Below, one piece after another: positions 1 to 9,678 of a stretch of DNA of 15,940 nucleotides. The position numbers and the translations under genes were made by a program. Under the pieces are notes generated by a model. The model had not been told where the DNA came from and ran no database searches. It saw nothing but the letters and a program-made list of their open reading frames with translations. Source of the DNA: Clostridiales bacterium (GTDB lineage: Bacteria > Bacillota > Clostridia > Oscillospirales > Oscillospiraceae); NCBI GenBank assembly GCA_029098065.1, contig JAQXNP010000130.1, positions 1 through 15,940 of the forward strand, given 5' to 3'. Each line of letters starts with the position of its first letter. The stretch's first letter is position 1.

Positions 1-57
1 CTTGCCGTGGTCCACGTGGGCGATGATGGCGACGTTTCTCAAATGCTGATCCTGCAA
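1..57 (-). CDS. typA: TypA/BipA-like translational GTPase, N-terminal fragment
   Basis: Only the first 19 codons lie in the window; the gene runs off the left edge. Read on the minus strand they give MQDQHLRNVAIIAHVDHGK, which contains the start of the G1 (P-loop) motif of translational GTPases. The LRNVAIIAHVDHGK form is typical of TypA/BipA, a ribosome-associated GTPase with roles in stress adaptation and ribosome assembly; LepA usually reads more like IRNFSIIAHIDHGK. I chose a TTG start (57-55) because GAGGTG (70-65) sits 7 bases upstream and the family begins only a few residues before the LRN. An in-frame ATG further upstream (about 117) lies inside the -10 box of the promoter, so it cannot be used from that promoter. 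The family call rests on a very short stretch; another translational GTPase remains possible. Confidence 0.72.
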   Translation of the reverse strand, partial: MQDQHLRNVAIIAHVDHGK

Positions 58-113
58 ATTCCTGCACCTCGTTCTTTTCCGCGTAACATAGACTTTTTTG
101 CATACGGACATGT

Positions 114-142
114 ATTATACCCTAAGAAAAACCGGAAATCAA
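114..142 (-). promoter_or_regulatory. Promoter of typA
   Basis: On the minus strand a TTGATT -35 box (142-137) is followed after exactly 17 bases by a perfect TATAAT -10 box (119-114). Transcription should start near position 107, giving a leader of about 50 bases before the TTG start. It lies just beyond the hairpin that ends cinA, so typA has its own promoter rather than relying on read-through. Confidence 0.75.
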
Positions 143-164
143 TCCTTTTCTCCGGGAATATGGG

Positions 165-201
165 AAATACGCCGGATTCTCTGAAAAATCCGGCGTATTT
201 T
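165..201 (-). terminator. Hairpin terminator after cinA
   Basis: A perfect 14-bp inverted repeat (165-178 with 187-200) with an 8-base loop begins 6 bases after the cinA stop codon. On the minus strand the stem ends in TTT and then CCC, so the U tract is short. The very stable stem and its place right after the stop support a terminator. Confidence 0.7.
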
Positions 202-205
202 CAGC

Positions 206-1465
206 TCAGTTCAGGGGCAGACCCTCCAGCTTCCGGCGGATCAGGTCGAAGGCCCAGCTGGCCGACACCGTCCGCACCCGTGCCCGGGGCCCGGCGGCGT
301 GGATGGCCTTCACGTGGACGCCCCCCTCCCAGGCCAGGGCGGCATAGACCAGCCCCACCGGGTTGCCCCGGTCATCGGAATCGGGTCCCGCCACCCCGGT
401 GAGGGCCGCCGCCAGGTCACAGCCCAGGACCTTCCGGGCCCCCTCGGCCATGGCCCGGGCCACCGGCTCAGACACCGCGCCGTACTCCTCCAGCAGAGTC
501 CGGGACACACCCAGGACATGCTCCTTCACCTGGTCGGTGTAGCTCACCACGCCCCCCCGGAACACGGCGGAGGCACCCGGCAGGTCGGTGAAGCGCTTGG
601 CCGCCAGACCGCCGGTGAGAGATTCGGCAGTGCCCAGGGTGAGGCCCTGTTCCTTCAGCAGTTTGAGGCACACCGCCTCCAGGGAGGGAACATCGGCGCC
701 GTAGACCAGGGGGCCGAACCGGGCGCGGATGTCCGCCTCCACCGGGGCGATGAGGGCCCGGGCCTCCTCTTCGGTATCCGCCTTGGCGGTGATGCGGAGC
801 TCCACCTCCCCCTCCTTGGCGTAGGGGGCCAGCGTGGGGTTGGTCATGGCGTTCATCTGCTCCCGCAGTCGGGATTCCACCGCCGACTCTCCCATGCCGA
901 AAATCCGCAGGGACCGGTTGACAATGACCCCGTCGGTGAGTCCGGCCAGGAAAGGGATGGCCCGGGCGCGGAACATGGGCCCGCACTCCGAGGGGGGGCC
1001 GGGAAGCATGACCACCCGCACCCCGCCGGCCTCAAAGCCGCAGCCGGGGGCAGTGCCCCAGTCGTTCTGGAAGGGCGTGCAGCCCTCGGGCAGATAGGCC
1101 TGCTGATAGTTGTTTTCCGTCATCCTCCCGGTGTCCGGATGGAGCTTGCGGAAATAGGCCTCCATCCGGCGGGCGGCCTCCTCATTGTAGACCAGCTTTT
1201 TGCCAAAAGCCTCCGCCAGCACAGTCTTGGTCAGATCGTCGCAGGTGGGGCCCAGGCCGCCGGTGGTGATGATGACATCGGCCCGGCTCCTGGCGATGTC
1301 CACCGCCTTCCGCAGCCGTTCCGGGTTGTCTCCCACCACGGTGTGGTAATAGACGTTGATGCCCAACGCGGAGAGTTCTCTGGACAGGGTCTGGGCGTCG
1401 GTATTGGCGATGTTGCCGAGGAGCAGCTCGGTTCCCACGGCGATGAGTTCGGCGGTATGGGACAT
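206..1465 (-). CDS. cinA: CinA: competence/damage-inducible protein with NMN deamidase domain
   Basis: A 419-residue protein of normal CinA length. The N-terminal part (about 1-170) is a MoaB/MogA-like molybdopterin-binding fold, with AELIAVGTELLLG at 5-17 and TTGGLGPTCDD at 67-77. The C-terminal part (about 258-415) is the CinA/PncC domain, with AESLTGG at 280-286 and TGVAGP at 356-361. In the family this C-terminal domain hydrolyses nicotinamide mononucleotide to nicotinic acid mononucleotide for NAD recycling; the N-terminal domain has ADP-ribose pyrophosphatase activity in some members. In several Firmicutes cinA sits in the competence and recombination regulon, often with recA. The ATG start is backed by AAAGGAAG about 10 bases upstream. 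The gene appears to be transcribed alone, from the promoter near 1520 to the hairpin at 165-200. I saw no LexA box (GAAC-N4-GTTC) before it. Confidence 0.95.
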   Translation of the reverse strand: MSHTAELIAVGTELLLGNIANTDAQTLSRELSALGINVYYHTVVGDNPERLRKAVDIARSRADVIITTGGLGPTCDDLTKTVLAEAFGKKLVYNEEAARRMEAYFRKLHPDTGRMTENNYQQAYLPEGCTPFQNDWGTAPGCGFEAGGVRVVMLPGPPSECGPMFRARAIPFLAGLTDGVIVNRSLRIFGMGESAVESRLREQMNAMTNPTLAPYAKEGEVELRITAKADTEEEARALIAPVEADIRARFGPLVYGADVPSLEAVCLKLLKEQGLTLGTAESLTGGLAAKRFTDLPGASAVFRGGVVSYTDQVKEHVLGVSRTLLEEYGAVSEPVARAMAEGARKVLGCDLAAALTGVAGPDSDDRGNPVGLVYAALAWEGGVHVKAIHAAGPRARVRTVSASWAFDLIRRKLEGLPLN

Positions 1466-1518
1466 ATGATAGAGACTTCCTTTCCCTGTGAAGCTGCGAT
1501 ACAGCTCATGATATCCGG

Positions 1519-1550
1519 ATTATAGCATGGAGCGCCGGCAGAATGCTATA
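1519..1550 (-). promoter_or_regulatory. Probable cinA promoter, extended -10 type
   Basis: On the minus strand TGCTATAAT (1527-1519) is a perfect -10 box with the TGn extension. TATAGCATT (1550-1542) lies 17 bases upstream of TATAAT, roughly where a -35 box would be, although it does not resemble TTGACA. The same nonamer occupies the same position before comM. TATAGCAT on the plus strand (1521-1528) and ATGCTATA (1543-1550) also form an 8-bp inverted repeat with a 14-base spacer across the promoter, a possible operator. Confidence 0.55.
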
Positions 1551-1604
1551 CCATTATTTCAATCCGCCGGTTATTTAATCACTTTCCGCCGTTTTGGCCA
1601 TGGC

Positions 1605-1640
1605 CCTGAGCGGATTTTCCCTTGAAGAATCTGGCTCAGG
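1605..1640. other. Imperfect hairpin in the cinA-thiI gap
   Basis: CCTGAGC (1605-1611) pairs with GCTCAGG (1634-1640), and GGATTTT can continue the stem against AAGAATCT with one bulge and wobble pairs. Neither side carries a T tract, so it is not an obvious terminator. It lies in the 263-base gap between cinA and thiI, between the thiI terminator and the cinA promoter. I see no open frame there that I would defend. Confidence 0.3.
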
Positions 1641-1674
1641 CGGCGGCGCCGGGTCCGCGGCCGGATCCCGTGCG

Positions 1675-1708
1675 AAAACAGAGCGGCTCCCCTGCGAGGG
1701 AGCCGCTC
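1675..1708 (-). terminator. Intrinsic terminator of thiI
   Basis: A perfect 11-bp stem (1681-1691 with 1698-1708) with a 6-base loop is followed on the minus strand by TGTTTTC. It begins about 20 bases after the thiI stop codon and closes the comM-thiI unit. Confidence 0.85.
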
Positions 1709-1728
1709 CCTGTTCCTTGACAGGCCGG

Positions 1729-2904
1729 TCACTCGATGCTGATCCGCACCCGCTCGATTCCGTCCACCGCCGCCTTCAACATGGCGTCCACGTCCAGAGC
1801 GGCCTCCGCCGCCTCGCACTCGGCCACAGTGGGCTTCAGCCGGGGATGGCGGGGGGTGAACACGGTGCAGCAGTCCTCATAGGGAAGGATGGAGGTCTCA
1901 AAGGTGCCGATCTTCCGGGAGATGCGGATAATCTCCTCCTTGTCCATGCCCACCACCGGCCGGAAGATGGGCAGATCGGTCACCGCGCCGGTGCACTGCA
2001 TGGCCTCCATGGTCTGGCTGGCCACCTGACCCAGGCTCTCTCCGGTGACCAGGGCCCCGGCCCCGGTACGGCGGGCCACCTCGGCGGCGATCCGCATCAT
2101 AAACCGGCGCATGAGGATGGTGAAGAGCTCCTCGGGGCAGGAACGGCGCAGCTCCTCCTGAATGGCGGTAAAGGGCACCACGTGGACCACCAGCCGGCCC
2201 GTCCAGGGGGTCAGGATCTTGGCCAGATCCAGCACCTTCTGTTTGGCCTCCTCCGAGGTGTAGGGGTAGGAGAAGAAGTGGACCATCTCCAGGCACAGCC
2301 CCCGCTTGGCCATCATCCAGGAGGCCACCGGCGAGTCGATGCCCCCGGACAGCAGGCTCACCGCCCGGCCCCCCATGCCCACGGGCAGGCCTCCCGCTCC
2401 GGCGTCCGGATTGCCGTGGACGTAGGCGGCGTCCTCCCGGACCTCCACATAGACGGTGAGATCCGGGTGGTGCATATCCGCCTTCAGCTCGGGGTAGGCG
2501 TCATCCAGCTCGCCCCCCAGATACTGGGCCAGCTGGATGGAGTTGAGGGGGAAGGACTTGTCGGAGCGCTTGCACTCCACCTTGAAGGTCCCGGCCGCCC
2601 GGAGCTGGGGGTCCAGAAACTCCTTTACGGCCGCCAGCATGGCGTCCTTGTCCTTCTCACAGGAGCGGCACCGGCACACATCGGCGGCGCCGAACACCTT
2701 TTTCATGGCCTCGAAGGCGCCGTCCATGTCGCAGTCGTCGGACAGGGGTTCCACATAGGTGATGGACTGGCGGGTGTAGATCTTGAAGGATCCGTACAGG
2801 TGAAGCCGCCGCTTGGCGTTGAACATAAGCTTTTCTTCAAAGTTCCGGCGGTTGAGGCCCTTCAGGACCAGCTCGCCCAGCTTCAGGAGGATGATGTCGT
2901 TCAT
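1729..2904 (-). CDS. thiI: ThiI: tRNA 4-thiouridine synthase / thiamine sulfur carrier enzyme, no rhodanese domain
   Basis: A 391-residue protein whose N-terminal ferredoxin-like and THUMP domains (about 1-165) bind tRNA. The PP-loop ATP pyrophosphatase domain carries the signature SGGIDSP at 186-192, which adenylates U8 of tRNA before sulfur transfer. In many bacteria ThiI also sulfurates ThiS in thiazole synthesis. The protein ends soon after the PP-loop domain, so it is the short form without the C-terminal rhodanese found in Escherichia coli; such forms take sulfur from a cysteine desulfurase by another route. Two adjacent cysteines at 345-346 lie where the family's conserved catalytic cysteine is expected. 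The ATG start has AAAGGAA about 8 bases upstream. The gene lies 72 bases after comM on the same strand with no T-tract terminator between them, so they are probably cotranscribed. Confidence 0.95.
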   Translation of the reverse strand: MNDIILLKLGELVLKGLNRRNFEEKLMFNAKRRLHLYGSFKIYTRQSITYVEPLSDDCDMDGAFEAMKKVFGAADVCRCRSCEKDKDAMLAAVKEFLDPQLRAAGTFKVECKRSDKSFPLNSIQLAQYLGGELDDAYPELKADMHHPDLTVYVEVREDAAYVHGNPDAGAGGLPVGMGGRAVSLLSGGIDSPVASWMMAKRGLCLEMVHFFSYPYTSEEAKQKVLDLAKILTPWTGRLVVHVVPFTAIQEELRRSCPEELFTILMRRFMMRIAAEVARRTGAGALVTGESLGQVASQTMEAMQCTGAVTDLPIFRPVVGMDKEEIIRISRKIGTFETSILPYEDCCTVFTPRHPRLKPTVAECEAAEAALDVDAMLKAAVDGIERVRISIE

Positions 2905-2976
2905 GGTATTGTTCCTTTCTCTCCGTTCAGTGAGGGATCATTTTCATGGCGGAAATCCGGCCTGGCGCTTCCGGCC

Positions 2977-4494
2977 TCACTTTGCCATCCAGCCGGAGGC
3001 ACGGTACTGGAGGGCCTCCGCCAGATGGGGGACCTGGATGGCCTCGCTGTGATCCAGGTCGGCGATGGTCCGGGCCACCCGCAGGATGCGGTCGTAGCTC
3101 CGGGCGGTGAGGCCCAGCCGTTCAAAGGCCCCCTTCATCACAGCCTGGCAGGGCTCGTCCAGCGGGCAGTACGCCTCCAGTTCGGTGCGGCCCATCTGCG
3201 CGTTGCAGGCCGGCCCTTCCGGGCCGAAGCGGGCGGTCTGGACCGCCCGGGCTCCGTCCACCCGCTTCTTGATCTCCGCCGAGGGCTCTCCGCCGGGCCT
3301 GTCCGCCAGCGTGTCGAAATCGGGGGCGTCCACCTCCACCGTCAGGTCGATGCGGTCCAGCAGGGGCCCGGACAGCTTGGACTGATATTTTTCCACATCC
3401 CTGGGGGAACACCGGCACCGGTCCCCGTGGCCGTACCAGCCGCACTTGCAGGGATTCATGGCGCACACCAGCATGAACCGGGCGGGGAAGGACTCGCTGC
3501 CGCCGGCCCGGGTGATCTGGACCTTTCCCTCCTCCATAGGCTGTCGGAGGACCTCCAGCACATCCTTGTGGAACTCGGGCAGCTCGTCCAGAAAGAGCAC
3601 CCCATGGTGGGCCAGGGAGATCTCCCCGGGCCGGATGACGGGCTTTCCGCCCCCCGCCATGCCCGTGGCGGAGATGGTGTGGTGCGGGGCCCGGAAGGGC
3701 CGCCGGGTGACCATGGGATGTTCTTTTGTGGTCAGTCCCATCACCGACCAGACGGCGGTGGCCTCCAGCGCCTCCCGCTCGGAAAGCCCGGGCAGGATGG
3801 AGGGCAGCCGCCGGGCCAGCATGGACTTGCCCGACCCCGGCGGGCCGATCATCAGCACGTTGTGGCCCCCGGCGGCGGCGATCTCCAGGGCCCGCTTCAC
3901 GTTCTCCTGGCCCTTCACATCGGCAAAATCGGGGGCGGCCTCCGCCTCCGGCGGCGGGACCCAGGGCAGGGCGGGGGCAATGGGGGCCTCCCCCCGAAGA
4001 TGGGCCACCAGCTGGGATACATGCTCCACGGGGTAGACGGTGACGCCCCCGGCCAGAGTGGCCTCGCTGGCGGAATCGGCGGGGACGAAGAGGTCCAGGA
4101 TCCCGCCGGCCCGGGCGGCTAAGGCCATGGGAAGCATGCCGGGCACGCTCCGCACCGCGCCGGACAGGGACAGCTCCCCTAGGAAGGCGGCCTCCGGCCC
4201 CGGCCGGGGCAGCTCCCCCTGGGCGGCCAGAATGCCCACCAGAATGGGCAGGTCATACATGGTTCCCCCCTTTTTCCGGTCGGCGGGAGCCAGGTTCACC
4301 GTGATGCGGGAGACCGGGAAGGAAAAACCGCAGTTCTTCACCGCGGCGCGGACCCGGTCTCGGGCCTCCTTGACGGCGGCGTCGGGCAGTCCCACGATCT
4401 CAAAATTGGGCAGTCCGCCGGAGAGATCGCACTCCGCGGTGACCTCGTAGCCCTCCACTCCGCGGAGCCCCAGCGAGCGCACCTGGGTCATCAT
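2977..4494 (-). CDS. comM: ComM/YifB family Mg-chelatase-like AAA+ ATPase
   Basis: A 505-residue protein of usual ComM/YifB length. The N-terminal ChlI/Lon-protease-like domain (about 1-170) includes the family's LPNFEIVGLPDAAVKEA segment at 28-44. The AAA+ core has Walker A GPPGSGKS at 217-224 and Walker B VLFLDE at 299-304. A cysteine cluster (C344, C349, C351, C360, C362) may bind zinc, and the C-terminal Mg-chelatase domain follows. ComM is a hexameric helicase that drives branch migration when incoming DNA is integrated during natural transformation in Gram-negative bacteria; in Clostridia its role is untested. The first of two adjacent ATG codons is used here; either is possible. AAGGAAGG lies about 10 bases upstream. 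It heads a probable two-gene unit with thiI, from a promoter that shares an element with the cinA promoter. Confidence 0.93.
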   Translation of the reverse strand: MMTQVRSLGLRGVEGYEVTAECDLSGGLPNFEIVGLPDAAVKEARDRVRAAVKNCGFSFPVSRITVNLAPADRKKGGTMYDLPILVGILAAQGELPRPGPEAAFLGELSLSGAVRSVPGMLPMALAARAGGILDLFVPADSASEATLAGGVTVYPVEHVSQLVAHLRGEAPIAPALPWVPPPEAEAAPDFADVKGQENVKRALEIAAAGGHNVLMIGPPGSGKSMLARRLPSILPGLSEREALEATAVWSVMGLTTKEHPMVTRRPFRAPHHTISATGMAGGGKPVIRPGEISLAHHGVLFLDELPEFHKDVLEVLRQPMEEGKVQITRAGGSESFPARFMLVCAMNPCKCGWYGHGDRCRCSPRDVEKYQSKLSGPLLDRIDLTVEVDAPDFDTLADRPGGEPSAEIKKRVDGARAVQTARFGPEGPACNAQMGRTELEAYCPLDEPCQAVMKGAFERLGLTARSYDRILRVARTIADLDHSEAIQVPHLAEALQYRASGWMAK

Positions 4495-4524
4495 AAAACC
4501 GCCCCCTTCCTTCTTATTCGAGTC

Positions 4525-4555
4525 ATTGTATCATATCTTTCAGAAAAATGCTATA
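4525..4555 (-). promoter_or_regulatory. Probable comM promoter with the cinA-like -35 element
   Basis: On the minus strand TGATACAAT (4533-4525) is an extended -10 box. TATAGCATT (4555-4547) stands 16 bases upstream of TACAAT, matching the layout of the cinA promoter (spacer 17). Transcription would start near 4518, about 25 bases before the comM start codon. Confidence 0.5.
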
Positions 4556-4591
4556 ACAGGACGGAAAGAGCCTCCGCACGCCGCTCCGCCG

Positions 4592-4637
4592 CGGGCCGGA
4601 AACCGCTTCATCCCGGTTAACACCCGCTGCCGGCCCG
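4592..4637. other. GC-rich two-stage hairpin in the comM-POR gap
   Basis: CGGGCCGG (4592-4599) pairs with CCGGCCCG (4630-4637), and AACCG (4601-4605) with CGGTT (4614-4618) inside it. It lies upstream of both divergent promoters' start regions, so neither predicted transcript includes it. It is either a structured DNA element or part of an unannotated small RNA. The 515-base gap from 4495 to 5009 is GC-rich up to about 4640 and clearly AT-rich after that. The open frames on both strands there look like chance. Confidence 0.3.
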
Positions 4638-4756
4638 TCCGGACCATCAGCGCCCCTGTTTTTCTGCCAAAAAGATTTGCTCCATTTTTCTCAGTTTTCT
4701 CTTTTTCCTCTCCGCCGCTATTCCCGGATTGCTCGGATTTTCTTCTTTTTTCGTAT

Positions 4757-4773
4757 TGTCTATTATATAGACA
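4757..4773. promoter_or_regulatory. Palindromic operator candidate upstream of POR
   Basis: TGTCTAT-TAT-ATAGACA is a perfect 7-bp inverted repeat with a 3-base centre, the shape expected for a small dimeric regulator such as a GntR/YtrA or MarR protein. It lies about 140 bases upstream of the POR -35 box and 200 bases upstream of the comM promoter. The minus strand also reads TATAAT across it (4767-4762). The regulator is unknown. Confidence 0.4.
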
Positions 4774-4853
4774 TAAAGTCCATGAGAAAAACACCACGCT
4801 TTTCCTGCCAACAAAAAGCAAACTAACCGTTTCAAAAAATCCTTCCTTTTTCC

Positions 4854-4889
4854 TTTTTTGTGAAAAATGGGCGCAGTTTACACAAAAAA
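4854..4889. promoter_or_regulatory. Inverted repeat and direct repeat just upstream of the POR promoter
   Basis: TTTTTTGTG (4854-4862) and CACAAAAAA (4881-4889) form a perfect 9-bp inverted repeat with an 18-base spacer. Overlapping the right arm, GCAGTTTACA (4873-4882) recurs exactly at 4911-4920, where it supplies the -35 box of the POR promoter. The 38-base offset is between three and four helical turns. These could be binding sites for a redox or carbon regulator, or a UP-like AT-rich element. Confidence 0.35.
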
Positions 4890-4914
4890 TTGTTCCAAGA
4901 TCGCAAAGAGGCAG

Positions 4915-4943
4915 TTTACAAATGAAAAGACTGGTGCTAGAAT
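4915..4943 (+). promoter_or_regulatory. Promoter of the pyruvate:ferredoxin oxidoreductase gene
   Basis: TTTACA (4915-4920), a 17-base spacer and TAGAAT (4938-4943) preceded by TGC, an extended -10. Transcription should start near 4950, giving a leader of about 60 bases that ends in a near-perfect ribosome binding site, AAGGAGG (4992-4998). The long AT-rich run upstream fits a strong promoter. Confidence 0.75.
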
Positions 4944-5009
4944 AGGGGTGCTGCAAAGAATCCAATATGAAAACCGAGCGAAATACCTGTTAAGGAGGAA
5001 TCGTTCAAA

Positions 5010-8585
<3,576 letters not shown>

Positions 8586-8606
8586 GCTCCCCTCACAATA
8601 CGGCAG

Positions 8607-8645
8607 AGAGGACGCCCGGCAGATTGCCGGGCGTCCTCTTTCGTT
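8607..8645 (+). terminator. Intrinsic terminator of the POR gene
   Basis: A perfect 15-bp stem (8607-8621 with 8625-8639) closes a 3-base loop and is followed by TTTCGTT. It starts 21 bases after the stop codon. Confidence 0.9.
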
Positions 8646-8670
8646 CCGTGCGCGGTTCGTATATCCTCCG

Positions 8671-8698
8671 GCATATTTGTCCACAATTTCCATACAAT
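8671..8698 (+). promoter_or_regulatory. Sigma-E-like (mother-cell sporulation) promoter of yaaL-bofA
   Basis: GCATATT (8671-8677), 13 bases, then CATACAAT (8691-8698). Both boxes match the sigma-E consensus known from Bacillus subtilis (KMATATT and CATACA-T, usual spacing about 14). No good sigma-A promoter is visible in the interval between the POR terminator and the gene. Transcription would start near 8705, directly before the ribosome binding site. An in-frame ATG at 8697 overlaps the -10 box and so cannot be the start codon. Confidence 0.65.
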
Positions 8699-8723
8699 GT
8701 CTTTGAAAGGAGCGTGGGCATAT

Positions 8724-8987
8724 ATGTCGGAACGCTGGAAACTGCCCTGGCGGCGGGAGGAGCCGGAGCCCGGGCCCCGGGAGATCCTGGAGGAGAGTCT
8801 GGAACACACCCGGGCGGCCATCGCCCAGGCCTACGCCGGGTTCAACGCCGCCGATGACCCGGAGCTGGTGGAGTCCTACGTCTATGAGATCCAGGCCCTC
8901 CGGGCCAGATATTCCTATCTTCTGCGGCAGCGCAAGGCTCTGGAGCCCCAGGTCGTGCCCGCCGCGGCCGCCCTCCCCGCGGTGTGA
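8724..8987 (+). CDS. YaaL-like DUF2508 family protein
   Basis: An 87-residue soluble, charged protein beginning MSERWKLPWRREEPEPG. The middle is helical, with the segment HTRAAIAQAYAGFNAADDPELVESYVYEIQALRARYSYLLRQRK typical in pattern of DUF2508/YaaL: an N-terminal helix, an FN/DP turn, then a long helix with paired tyrosines. No biochemical function is known to me. In Bacillus subtilis yaaL lies directly before bofA, and the same order is kept here, which supports the family call. The start at 8724 is chosen because AAAGGAG (8706-8712) stands 11 bases upstream and the alternative at 8697 lies in the promoter. The stop codon overlaps the start of the next gene. A mother-cell sporulation role is inferred from the promoter and the partner gene. 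Confidence 0.75.
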   Translation: MSERWKLPWRREEPEPGPREILEESLEHTRAAIAQAYAGFNAADDPELVESYVYEIQALRARYSYLLRQRKALEPQVVPAAAALPAV

Positions 8988-9256
8988 CGGGGGAAATGCT
9001 GGCCCGGACCCTGCCCTGGGTGGGCGGAAGTCTGGCCCTTCTGGCCGTTCTGGCCCTCCTGCGGCGGCCGCTGGGCGGGCTTCTCCGCCTGGCTTTCCGC
9101 ACCGGAGCAGGCTATCTGTGCCTCTCTGTCCTGGCCCCTGTTGGACAGTTCATTGGCGCCGGCCTCGGGATAAACCTCTTCAACTCCCTGGTGTTGGGCA
9201 TCCTGGGCGTCCCCGGACTCGGGCTCCTCCTCATGCTTAACTGGGTACTGCGGTGA
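8984..9256 (+). CDS. bofA: BofA-family pro-sigma-K processing inhibitor-like membrane protein
   Basis: A 90-residue hydrophobic protein with probable membrane segments at about 11-26, 40-57 and 64-86. The C-terminal stretch, INLFNSLVLGILGVPGLGLL, is the conserved BofA signature. In Bacillus subtilis BofA sits in the outer forespore membrane with SpoIVFA and holds the SpoIVFB protease inactive, so pro-sigma-K is not processed early. BofA homologues are common in Clostridia, including species where this checkpoint differs, so the exact role here is uncertain. The GTG start at 8984 overlaps the TGA of the upstream gene (GTGA), suggesting translational coupling; ATG at 8996 is an alternative. It is cotranscribed with the yaaL-like gene from the sigma-E-like promoter. 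Confidence 0.85.
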   Translation: MTGEMLARTLPWVGGSLALLAVLALLRRPLGGLLRLAFRTGAGYLCLSVLAPVGQFIGAGLGINLFNSLVLGILGVPGLGLLLMLNWVLR

Positions 9257-9285
9257 GGAAACGCAAAATTTTTTATTCCGTTCTT

Positions 9286-9331
9286 CCGGCCAATCCGGCG
9301 CAGCCCTTCAAACGGCTGCGAAACCGGCCGG
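9286..9331. other. Two-stage hairpin after bofA, possible terminator
   Basis: An outer stem CCGGCC/GGCCGG (9286-9291 with 9326-9331) encloses CGCAGCC/GGCTGCG (9299-9305 with 9314-9320). There is no T tract after it, so it would be an atypical terminator or an mRNA 3' end structure. Confidence 0.4.
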
Positions 9332-9596
9332 TTCCAGGACGGGAAACACTTTCTCACCGCTCACCCCATTCTCACCCGGCCAGCGGGACCGGCACCGCGC
9401 AGAGGTGAAATCAGAAAGCCCCGATTTTGCCGGAAAGGCCTCTGATATCATTTGTTTTCCAATGGAATGTCCCCTTTTACATCATTTTTATACTGATTGA
9501 AATCGCCCATCCGGCCGCCCGGTTTTTTCTCAATCCACTCCGCCGGACCGCCGGCTCCGGCTCCGGCGGACGGCCGGGAGGCCGCCCGGACTTCCC
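9332..9596. other. Intergenic region before ridA, no gene seen
   Basis: Part of the 422-base gap between bofA and ridA. It holds a moderately AT-rich part (about 9430-9500) and a very GC-rich part (9540-9590) with overlapping inverted repeats, for example CCGCCGG (9548-9554) with CCGGCGG (9563-9569). An open frame continuous with ridA begins at 9427, but it lacks a ribosome binding site at its start and encodes nothing recognisable before the RidA methionine. I see no RNA gene. Confidence 0.5.
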
Positions 9597-9624
9597 TTGC
9601 TTTTTTTCATTTTTCCGTTATAAT
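9597..9624 (+). promoter_or_regulatory. Promoter of ridA
   Basis: TTGCTT (9597-9602), 16 bases including a run of T, then a perfect TATAAT (9619-9624). Transcription would start near 9631, about 48 bases before the ridA ATG, so the upstream in-frame extension of the ORF would not be transcribed. Confidence 0.7.
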
Positions 9625-9678
9625 GAGGGGGAAGAAAGCCCATATACCCATCGAATCTTTCAAAGGAGGACATTTGAA

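Noticed and set aside
1466..1560. LexA-type control of cinA, suggested by its damage-inducible name
   Set aside because: No GAAC-N4-GTTC site or close variant is present in the upstream region.
1594..4122. An 842-codon plus-strand open frame opposite thiI and comM
   Set aside because: It is a composition shadow rich in G, H, P and Q, without a ribosome binding site, overlapping two certain genes and a terminator.
4526..4965. Overlapping open frames on both strands in the comM-POR gap (139 and 141 codons)
   Set aside because: No convincing ribosome binding sites, no domain-like sequence, and they run through the predicted POR and comM promoters.
9427..9678. N-terminal extension of RidA to a start at 9427
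   Set aside because: No ribosome binding site there, the ridA promoter (9597-9624) lies inside it, and RidA proteins begin at the methionine encoded at 9679, which has AAAGGAGG.
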